The position numbers and the translations under genes are program-made. Shown in pieces: positions 16,935 through 22,877 of a stretch of 33,454 nt of DNA. Within the stretch, counting starts at the first letter, position 1. The number at the start of each line of letters is the position of its first letter. The notes under the pieces are model-generated. The model saw only the letters and a program-made list of their open reading frames with translations. It was not told the DNA's origin and ran no database searches. Source of the stretch: Clostridia bacterium (lineage in GTDB: Bacteria > Bacillota > Clostridia > UBA1381 > UBA9506); NCBI GenBank assembly GCA_017396465.1, contig JAFQLU010000016.1:1-33454 (forward strand). Reading direction: 5' to 3'.

Positions 16935-16963
16935 ATTATACATAGTATTCAATACTATGTCAA
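16935..16963 (-). promoter_or_regulatory. Consensus sigma-A promoter of degV
   Basis: On the minus strand: TTGACA, exactly 17 bases, TATAAT, so both hexamers are perfect consensus. Transcription would begin near 16928, about 20 bases before the degV ATG. The spacer is filled by a perfect palindrome listed separately, so a strong promoter appears to be gated by a repressor. Confidence 0.9.
16940..16960. promoter_or_regulatory. Palindromic operator inside the degV promoter
   Basis: A perfect 9-3-9 inverted repeat (ACATAGTAT, TCA, ATACTATGT). It begins inside the -35 element and ends on the first base of the -10, so a bound dimer would block RNA polymerase. Size and symmetry fit a TetR-, GntR- or MarR-type dimer site. 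No candidate regulator is adjacent. Confidence 0.75.
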
Positions 16964-16983
16964 GAGGTAATTTGAAACATGTA

Positions 16984-17025
16984 GCAAAAAAAGATGCTGA
17001 AACCACAACAGTTTCAGCATCTTTT
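16984..17025 (-). terminator. Terminator of the beta-lactamase-fold operon
   Basis: A perfect 15-base stem (AAAAGATGCTGAAAC with its complement at 17011-17025), a 7-base loop, followed on the minus strand by a T run. It lies just after the hydrolase stop and upstream of the degV promoter. Confidence 0.88.
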
Positions 17026-17035
17026 CGTATCTGTT

Positions 17036-18505
17036 TTATTTTTGTTTTCCCTGCGCGTAGCCTACATATTCGTCAAAGAAATCCTCTGCAGATTTGTCCA
17101 TATGGATTCCCACAAGGTTATCACGGAACCCGAAATTAATATAAAGATTTCCGAAATATTCGTCTATGGCCTGCACCTTCAGGCACAGCTTGTTGGGCGT
17201 TACCCAGGCTGCAGAAAATGCGCTTCTGTACCGACGGGTGCCGGTCTTGGTTCCCATCTCGTTGGAATAGCCGTCCTGGGGGAATTCGCCGAACACATTT
17301 TCGCACATACCAAAGGGAATTTCCTTTTCGCCCTGTGCGTTGATGTAGCGAAATACACCTTTGTTCCCTTCAAAGGTTAAGGTAAATTCACGGATGCCGG
17401 AGGGGCTTTCGTCCAGCACATAGGTCACGCCGTTTACTTTTTCTTTCCATTCCGAATCAGTTTCGCCAATGGCGGTCAGCAGTTTTCTGGTTTTGCTGTA
17501 TTCAGCAAGTTCTCTTTGCGCCGCTTCGTTTTCCGGAATTGCGCCATCCTCAACCGTTCTCACAATCAAACGGAAGAAATCGTCAAAGATATATTTTTTT
17601 GCATAATCCTTACCCTGATTATCCCCATTGTAAATCAGAATGATGTCTTTATCCGGCACACATATTGCAAACTGACAGCCCATGCCGTAGAAACAGAAGC
17701 TGTTATCATAAGTTCTCCATATCTGATATCCGTAGCCCTGACAGTCGTGACCGTTTCCGTTCATATGGTCATTGTCAATCTGCCGCGCCGTTGCGGCTCT
17801 GAGGTATGCCTCATTCAGAATCTGCTCGCCGTTCCAGGAGCCGTAATTCATCGTAAATCTTGCAATCTTCAGCATATCGATGGGACGGAACACAGCCGCA
17901 GAATCACCCCAGGTGTGACCGCCGGGACATTTTAAGAAATAGTTTTCCTCGGAAACACCGATTTTGGAAAACAGCTTTTCCGTCAGATATTCCTTTAAGG
18001 TTTTGCCCGTCAGCCGTTCTACCAATGCACCCATAATAAAGGAGCCTTCGCTGTCATACTCATAAATAGTCCCGGAAGGGCGGGTTACCTTGTTATCATT
18101 TTCAAAATAGTGACGCACGCGATCCTCGGGCTTATCCGCAAACCAGTTGCCGGCAGGCTTTGCCGTACTCATCATCAGCATATGGCGAATGGTCTGATTG
18201 TGCATATTTTCATCCGGCTGATTTTTGATTTCCTCGGGAAAATATTTCGCAATCTTATCATCTAAATCAATCATGCCGTCCTGCTCTAAAAAGCCGATGG
18301 CAATGGACACAATGCTCTTCGTAACGGAATACTGTCTGTGACAGAAATCCCGATGGAAAGGCGCCCAGTAATTTTCGTAAAGAATATCGTTGCCGCGGGC
18401 TAAAATAATGTCGTGCGTTGCAAGACGGGCATCCTCTAAAATCTGAATATATTCCAGAATGTTTTCGGAGCGAATGCCTTGCGACTCCGGTGTTGCATAG
18501 TTCAT
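17036..18505 (-). CDS. Serine beta-lactamase-fold hydrolase
   Basis: A 489-residue protein of the beta-lactamase-like (class C/EstB, PF00144-type) family. The catalytic SxxK is SVTK (60-63) and the second motif is YDS (150-152), so the active site looks intact. There is no signal peptide, so it is probably cytoplasmic. About 150 residues after the catalytic domain form a beta-rich extension. True beta-lactamase activity is unlikely; family members are often esterases or peptidases. I start at the ATG at 18505, which follows AGGAGG at ideal spacing; the longer reading runs into the upstream gene. It is 16 bases after the zinc-ribbon gene and shares its promoter. Confidence 0.85.
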   Translation of the reverse strand: MNYATPESQGIRSENILEYIQILEDARLATHDIILARGNDILYENYWAPFHRDFCHRQYSVTKSIVSIAIGFLEQDGMIDLDDKIAKYFPEEIKNQPDENMHNQTIRHMLMMSTAKPAGNWFADKPEDRVRHYFENDNKVTRPSGTIYEYDSEGSFIMGALVERLTGKTLKEYLTEKLFSKIGVSEENYFLKCPGGHTWGDSAAVFRPIDMLKIARFTMNYGSWNGEQILNEAYLRAATARQIDNDHMNGNGHDCQGYGYQIWRTYDNSFCFYGMGCQFAICVPDKDIILIYNGDNQGKDYAKKYIFDDFFRLIVRTVEDGAIPENEAAQRELAEYSKTRKLLTAIGETDSEWKEKVNGVTYVLDESPSGIREFTLTFEGNKGVFRYINAQGEKEIPFGMCENVFGEFPQDGYSNEMGTKTGTRRYRSAFSAAWVTPNKLCLKVQAIDEYFGNLYINFGFRDNLVGIHMDKSAEDFFDEYVGYAQGKQK

Positions 18506-18521
18506 GATTATTCCTCCTGAT

Positions 18522-18857
18522 TTATGTATTCTTTTTATCTGTTTTATTTTTCTTATCATAAGACCGTGCGCAAACAGAAAGTATGATGCTGTTTATCGTC
18601 CCAAGCACAATAATCCATACCACTACAGACGCAACAATCCCAATCCAGTACGCTTTTCCGCTGAACGAAATCAGCATACTATCATGTGCCACGCGCCAGA
18701 GGGCATAGGTCAACAAAAAGCTCATAGCCTGCCAGAATTTCACTTTGCCGGAAAAAGGCTTTATTGGATTTTCGCCACAATGCTCACACGGATATTTTCC
18801 TATTCTGAAAATATTGTACTTTGTTTTCTTGCCGCAAATGCCGCATTTTATTTTCAC
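18522..18857 (-). CDS. Zinc-ribbon membrane protein, unknown function
   Basis: A 111-residue protein with an N-terminal zinc ribbon (Cys5, Cys8, Cys24 and Cys27) and two hydrophobic helices (about 43-60 and 70-95), ending in a Lys/Asp-rich tail. I do not recognise a named family. The start is a GTG at 18857 behind an unusually G-rich site (GGAAGGGGGGG). It is the first gene of a two-gene transcript with the beta-lactamase-fold hydrolase, 16 bases ahead of it. Confidence 0.7.
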   Translation of the reverse strand: MKIKCGICGKKTKYNIFRIGKYPCEHCGENPIKPFSGKVKFWQAMSFLLTYALWRVAHDSMLISFSGKAYWIGIVASVVVWIIVLGTINSIILSVCARSYDKKNKTDKKNT

Positions 18858-18895
18858 GATACCCCCCCTTCCTTTCGCAAATTCTTTATAGTTTC

Positions 18896-18924
18896 ATCAT
18901 AACATCAAAAGGGCGGAATGTCAA
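18896..18924 (-). promoter_or_regulatory. Sigma-A promoter of the zinc-ribbon/hydrolase operon
   Basis: On the minus strand: TTGACA, a 17-base spacer ending in TGT, then TATGAT. It is a near-consensus sigma-A promoter with extended -10. Transcription would begin near 18889, about 30 bases before the GTG start. Confidence 0.82.
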
Positions 18925-18964
18925 TAAAAATGTGCGCTTATCGTAAAATTCAGCGCCCGTTTTT

Positions 18965-18991
18965 TGTCGAAATGTTTTTACTGTTTTGACA
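18965..18991 (+). promoter_or_regulatory. Spo0A boxes upstream of spoIIA
   Basis: TGTCGAA at 18965-18971 matches the 0A-box consensus TGNCGAA. A second, opposite-strand copy at 18985-18991 (TTTGACA, read as TGTCAAA) has one mismatch. The centres are 20 bases apart, two helical turns. They lie upstream of the sigma-H-like promoter, as in B. subtilis spoIIA. Confidence 0.7.
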
Positions 18992-19010
18992 AAACCATAC
19001 ATATTTCATC

Positions 19011-19040
19011 AAAGGAATGGAAAGGATATGGAAAGAATAT
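19011..19040 (+). promoter_or_regulatory. Sigma-H-like promoter of the spoIIA operon
   Basis: AAAGGAATG (-35, 19011-19019) fits RWAGGANNT at eight of nine positions. After 14 bases comes AGAAT (19034-19038), fitting HGAAT, within AAAGAATAT. Spacing is as expected for sigma-H. A second AAAGGATAT lies between them but is too close to the -10. Transcription would start near 19046. Confidence 0.75.
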
Positions 19041-19092
19041 ATAAACTGTAAAATATTTCCATTCACAGGAAGCATACAAAGGAGGAAACGAT

Positions 19093-19443
19093 TTGGATAT
19101 ATCCGTACTCATCCAAAGAAAAACATTGATTGTTACCCTGCGTGGCGAGCTGGATCATCATAGTGCAGGCAACGTGAAAGAATTGTTAGAGGAGCTGATT
19201 AAAAACCGCGGACCGGAAAATCTGATTTTTGATTTCACGAACCTGACCTTTATGGACAGTTCCGGTGTAGGCATGCTGATCGGGCGGTATAAGCTGATTT
19301 CCGCCATTGGAGGAAAGGTTTGCATCTGCGGTGCCTCACGCACGGTGGACAGGCTCCTTACCATGTCCGGTATCAAGAAAATCATCGCAACCTACCAAAC
19401 GGCAGAAGACGCTCTTAATCGGTTAGAGGAGGTGGTATCTTAA
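19093..19443 (+). CDS. spoIIAA: Anti-sigma F factor antagonist SpoIIAA
   Basis: A 116-residue STAS-domain protein. It has the family strands (LIVTLRGELDHHSAG) and the phosphorylation motif FMDSSGVGMLIGRYK, in which the second Ser (Ser57) corresponds to Ser58 of B. subtilis SpoIIAA. Unphosphorylated SpoIIAA frees sigma-F from SpoIIAB in the forespore. The start is a TTG with GGAGG 7 bases upstream. It ends in TAATG, overlapping spoIIAB by one base. Confidence 0.95.
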   Translation: MDISVLIQRKTLIVTLRGELDHHSAGNVKELLEELIKNRGPENLIFDFTNLTFMDSSGVGMLIGRYKLISAIGGKVCICGASRTVDRLLTMSGIKKIIATYQTAEDALNRLEEVVS

Positions 19444-19883
19444 TGAACAACAGCATGCATCTGGAATTTTTGAGCATTTCGGAAAATGAAAGCTTTGCCC
19501 GTGCGGCGGTGGCGGCGTTTGCCGCGCAGTTAGACCCCACCATGGACGAGCTGGACGATATCAAAACCTCCGTATCCGAGGCGGTGACCAATGCCATTGT
19601 GCACGGTTATGGTGATGCCGTTGGCACGGTACATATCTCCTGCGTGCTTTCGGGCAACGTCATCACCGTTACTGTATCCGACCGCGGGCGTGGCATTGAA
19701 GATGTTTCCCTTGCCCGGACTCCGCTTTTCACCGGTGCAAAGGGCAGCGAGCGTTCCGGTCTGGGCTTTACGGTGATGGAGACCTTTATGGACAGCATTG
19801 AAGTATTGAGCACACCGGGAGAAGGCACGATTGTTACCATGTGGAAACGCATTTCTACTCTTCCGCAGGCGGCATGTGTGTGA
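19443..19883 (+). CDS. spoIIAB: Anti-sigma F factor SpoIIAB (kinase)
   Basis: A 146-residue GHKL-fold protein kinase that binds sigma-F and phosphorylates SpoIIAA. Visible are the N box (SVSEAVTNAIVHGY, with Glu46 and Asn50), G1 (SDRGRGI, 79-85) and G2 (GSERSGLGFTVME, from 101). The length is normal. The ATG overlaps the spoIIAA stop and the 3' end overlaps sigF by 10 bases, so the three proteins are translated in coupled fashion. Confidence 0.96.
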   Translation: MNNSMHLEFLSISENESFARAAVAAFAAQLDPTMDELDDIKTSVSEAVTNAIVHGYGDAVGTVHISCVLSGNVITVTVSDRGRGIEDVSLARTPLFTGAKGSERSGLGFTVMETFMDSIEVLSTPGEGTIVTMWKRISTLPQAACV

Positions 19884-20611
19884 GTAGTGCCGTGAAACCG
19901 TTTGACACAGAACGCATTGGCGAACTGATTCTCCGCGCGCAGCAAGGCGATAACGCGGCAAAAGAGCAGCTGATTTCCGAGCATATGGGGCTTGTTTACC
20001 GGATTGCTGCACGCTTTGTCGGTCGTGGTACAGACATAGAGGACTTACACCAGCTAGGTGCAATGGGGCTTCTTGCCGCTATTGAAAACTTTGACTGCTC
20101 CAAAGGCACACGGTTTTCCACATACGCCGTTCCGGTCATCACAGGCGAAATCAAGCGGCATTTCCGTGACCATGGTGCCATCAAGGTCAGCCGCAGCTTA
20201 AAAGCAATTGCCGGCCACGCCGCCCGTGTGACGGAAGAATTTCAGGCACGATGCGGCAGAACGCCCACCATAAGCGAGCTGGCCGGGGAGCTTAAGGTTT
20301 CCAAAGAAGAGCTGGTGCAGGCGGTGGAAGCAAACGCCCCGGTGCGTTCCTTTTCCGAACCTTTGGGGGATGATAACGCCACACTTGCCGAAACCATCCC
20401 CGCACCCGACACTGCACCGCTTCTTTTAGAGCGGTTGGACATTGCCTCCGCCATAAGCAAGCTTTCCGACCGTGAACAAATCATTTTGCATTTGCGGTTT
20501 GATGACGAAAAATCTCAATCATACATTGCAAAAAAACTGGGAATTTCTCAGGTGCAGGTCTCCCGATTGGAAAAGAAAATACTTCTCGCACTAAAAAATC
20601 AGTTAAAATAA
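19874..20611 (+). CDS. sigF: RNA polymerase sigma-F factor
   Basis: A 245-residue sigma factor for the first forespore genes. Region 2 is seen in EHMGLVYRIAARFVG, DLHQLGAMGLLAAIENFD and FSTYAVPVITGEIKR, region 3 around KVSRSLK and region 4 in LSDREQIILHLRF and ISQVQVSRLEKKIL, the last nearly identical to B. subtilis SigF. I take the ATG at 19874, which overlaps the spoIIAB stop; GTG starts at 19841, 19880 or 19892 are also possible. The Shine-Dalgarno site is weak (AGGCGG), suggesting coupling to spoIIAB. A spoVA operon, often next in relatives, does not follow. Confidence 0.95.
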   Translation: MCVSSAVKPFDTERIGELILRAQQGDNAAKEQLISEHMGLVYRIAARFVGRGTDIEDLHQLGAMGLLAAIENFDCSKGTRFSTYAVPVITGEIKRHFRDHGAIKVSRSLKAIAGHAARVTEEFQARCGRTPTISELAGELKVSKEELVQAVEANAPVRSFSEPLGDDNATLAETIPAPDTAPLLLERLDIASAISKLSDREQIILHLRFDDEKSQSYIAKKLGISQVQVSRLEKKILLALKNQLK

Positions 20612-20708
20612 CGGGAAAAGCCCATGTTTTCGGAGAAAACTATTGACAAAAACCTTGCAAATATGATAGGCTTATAATAACGATTTGCAAGAAAGAAGGA
20701 AGAACGTT

Positions 20709-21416
20709 TTGATAAAGGCGTATCTTAATAAAAATCATATCATTTTGAAAACATCGAAAGGAAAGGTCTTTCAGTTTGCCGCAGGCACCGCAATAACCGA
20801 CATGCTGGACGACTCTCCCTATGCGCAATTTCCCAAGGGTAAAACGAAAGCGGCGGCTCTTCTTGAGCAGTTTTACGCGGCTCAGGATTTATCCATTCCG
20901 GAGCAGATGGCTTTATTTGCCGGCATCGGATTTTCTGTGGTAATTGAGGAGTCGGACGGCAAAGCCGTTCCTGTTATCACTGTCAAATCCGCTGAAGAGC
21001 TTTGCGCGTTAGAGCTTATCACGCTGATGAAAAGCCGTAAACCCTTGAAGCGGTGTGAGCATTGCGGCGAATATTTCTTCCCGCAAGGCAGAAGCGATGC
21101 CGTATATTGTGACCGTATCGGTGCGGACGGTTTCTCCTGTAAGAAAATCGGTGCCCACCGTCAGTATCGCAAAAACAGCCGTACAAACGATGTAAAGGCA
21201 ATGTACGATAAAATGACGAAGCACAACCGCTATTTAAAGAACAGTGGCAAAATTTCCGAGCGGGATTACGATCGCTGGATGGCTTCCGTTTCCGAAAGCT
21301 ACGCCGCATACAAAAACGGCGACATCAGCGAGCGTACCTTAATGACCCGTCTTTCCGAAACACTCTCCCCTGCCGGACGAAGTGCAAGAAGAGACATTTC
21401 GGATTATCTTCTGTAA
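20709..21416 (+). CDS. Zinc-finger protein, DUF6076-like
   Basis: A 235-residue protein of unknown function. A central zinc finger is formed by Cys116, Cys119, Cys134 and Cys144 (CEHCGEYFFPQGRSDAVYC...C), followed by a basic segment (HRQYRKNSRTN) and a helical C-terminus. The pattern resembles DUF6076 and other proteins with a finger before a helical tail, some of which occur in mobile elements; this is a tentative match. I choose the TTG at 20709, since AAGGAAG lies 6 bases upstream; a TTG at 20685 would add eight residues. A TTGACA at 20643-20648 may be a -35, but the -10 is weak. It ends before a bidirectional terminator. Confidence 0.6.
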   Translation: MIKAYLNKNHIILKTSKGKVFQFAAGTAITDMLDDSPYAQFPKGKTKAAALLEQFYAAQDLSIPEQMALFAGIGFSVVIEESDGKAVPVITVKSAEELCALELITLMKSRKPLKRCEHCGEYFFPQGRSDAVYCDRIGADGFSCKKIGAHRQYRKNSRTNDVKAMYDKMTKHNRYLKNSGKISERDYDRWMASVSESYAAYKNGDISERTLMTRLSETLSPAGRSARRDISDYLL

Positions 21417-21431
21417 TAAATACCTGCATAC

Positions 21432-21467
21432 AAAAAGAACTGTAAACTTTCGTTTACAGTTCTTTTT
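21432..21467. terminator. Bidirectional terminator between the zinc-finger gene and serS
   Basis: A perfect 16-base stem (21432-21447 with 21452-21467) and a four-base loop TTTC, with A and T runs forming the outer stem. It can end both converging transcripts. The inner stem ACTGTAAAC/GTTTACAGT is shared with the terminator at 16039-16075. Confidence 0.88.
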
Positions 21468-21477
21468 CTTATGTGTT

Positions 21478-22776
21478 TTATTTTACTTCTTTGATTACGC
21501 TCTGACCGCCCATGTAAGGTCTTAAAGCTTCGGGGATTTTCACGCTGTATTCACCGTTTTCATAAACTAAGTTGTTCTCTAAGAACGCAATCAGCATTCT
21601 GGGAGGAGCAACAACGGTGTTATTCAAGGTGTGTGCCAGATATTTCTTACCGTCTTCACCCTTTACACGGATGCCTAAGCGGCGAGCCTGCGCGTCTCCT
21701 AAATTGGAGCAGGAGCAAACCTCGAAATATTTCTGCTGTTTGGGAGACCATGCTTCTACGTCGTAGGATTTTACCTTCAGGTCAGCCAGGTCACCGGAGC
21801 AGCATTCTAAGTTTCTTACGGGGATATCGAGGCTTCTAAACAATTCCACGCTGTAGCTCCACATCTTGTGGAACCATTCCATACTATCTTCCGGTTTGCA
21901 GACAACAATCATTTCCTGCTTTTCGAACTGATGGATTCTGTAGATACCACGTTCTTCAATACCGTGTGCGCCCTTTTCCTTACGGAAACAGGGAGAATAA
22001 CTGGTTAAAGTTAAAGGAAGCTGTTCTTCAGGGGTAATGGTATCGATGAACTTACCAATCATGGAATGCTCACTGGTACCGATTAAGTATAAATCCTCGC
22101 CCTCGATTTTATACATCATGGCATCCATTTCTTCAAAGCTCATAACGCCGGTTACAACAGAAGAACGGATCATGAATGGAGGAATATGATAGTTAAAGCC
22201 TTTGCCGATCATAAAGTCTCTGGCGTATGCTAAAACGGCACTGTGCAGACGTGCAACATCACCCATCAGATAGTAGAAACCTTCGCCGGCAACTCTGCCT
22301 GCGGCGTCTTTGTCGATACCTGCAAACAGCTTCATAATATCGGTGTGGTACGGAATTTCAAAGTCGGGGTTTGTCTTTTCACCAAACTGCTCCACTTCCA
22401 CGTTTTCTTCGTCATTTTTGCCCACAGGAACGGAATCGTCGATGATATTGGGGATTTTCATCATAATATCACGGATTTTCACTTCCAGCTCGGATTCTTC
22501 CTGCGCCAGTTCCTTTAAGCGCTCTGCCTGCTCGGAAACCAACTTTTTCATTTCTTCCGCTTCTTCGCGCTTACCCTGTGCCATTAAGCCGCCGATTTCT
22601 TTACTGATTTTATTTCTGTTCGCACGCAAAGAGTCTGCTTCGCCGGTTACATCTCTTTTTCTGTCGTGAAGAGCAATAACCTCGTCAACCAAAGGCAGCT
22701 TATGGTCTGCAAACTTCTTTCTGATATTTTCTTTTACCAGTTCGGGATTTTCTTTTAAAAATCTGATATCTAACAT
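21478..22776 (-). CDS. serS: Seryl-tRNA synthetase
   Basis: A 432-residue class II synthetase for tRNA-Ser. The N-terminal coiled-coil arm (about 28-105, e.g. ANRNKISKEIGGLMAQG) binds the long variable arm of the tRNA. The catalytic part has motif 2 (CFRKEKGAHGIEERGIYRIHQF) in divided form and motif 3 near RMLIAFLENN. The ATG follows GAGGAG. Its own promoter lies 40-70 bases upstream, leaving a leader too short for a T-box. Confidence 0.96.
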   Translation of the reverse strand: MLDIRFLKENPELVKENIRKKFADHKLPLVDEVIALHDRKRDVTGEADSLRANRNKISKEIGGLMAQGKREEAEEMKKLVSEQAERLKELAQEESELEVKIRDIMMKIPNIIDDSVPVGKNDEENVEVEQFGEKTNPDFEIPYHTDIMKLFAGIDKDAAGRVAGEGFYYLMGDVARLHSAVLAYARDFMIGKGFNYHIPPFMIRSSVVTGVMSFEEMDAMMYKIEGEDLYLIGTSEHSMIGKFIDTITPEEQLPLTLTSYSPCFRKEKGAHGIEERGIYRIHQFEKQEMIVVCKPEDSMEWFHKMWSYSVELFRSLDIPVRNLECCSGDLADLKVKSYDVEAWSPKQQKYFEVCSCSNLGDAQARRLGIRVKGEDGKKYLAHTLNNTVVAPPRMLIAFLENNLVYENGEYSVKIPEALRPYMGGQSVIKEVK

Positions 22777-22816
22777 TTTAGAATCTTCTCCTCTTTTGTA
22801 AAATGCTTTATCTTAT

Positions 22817-22845
22817 ATTTTACCTTAAATTGGTTCTTCTGTCAA
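22817..22845 (-). promoter_or_regulatory. Sigma-A promoter of serS
   Basis: On the minus strand: TTGACA, a 17-base spacer, TAAAAT. It starts just after the CHAP-protein stop and gives a leader of about 35 bases. Unlike most others here it lacks the extended -10 TGn. Confidence 0.8.
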
Positions 22846-22877
22846 GGCTTTTATCTGTAAATAAAAGGCTGTTTCCA

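Noticed and set aside
16935-16963. MerR-type promoter
   Set aside because: MerR-type promoters have a lengthened 19-20-base spacer; this one is the normal 17.
18932-18968. Hairpin GCGCT/AGCGC followed by a T run before spoIIAA
   Set aside because: The stem is only 5 bases with a 13-base loop, and no plus-strand gene lies upstream to terminate. It might insulate spoIIA, but this is too weak to list.
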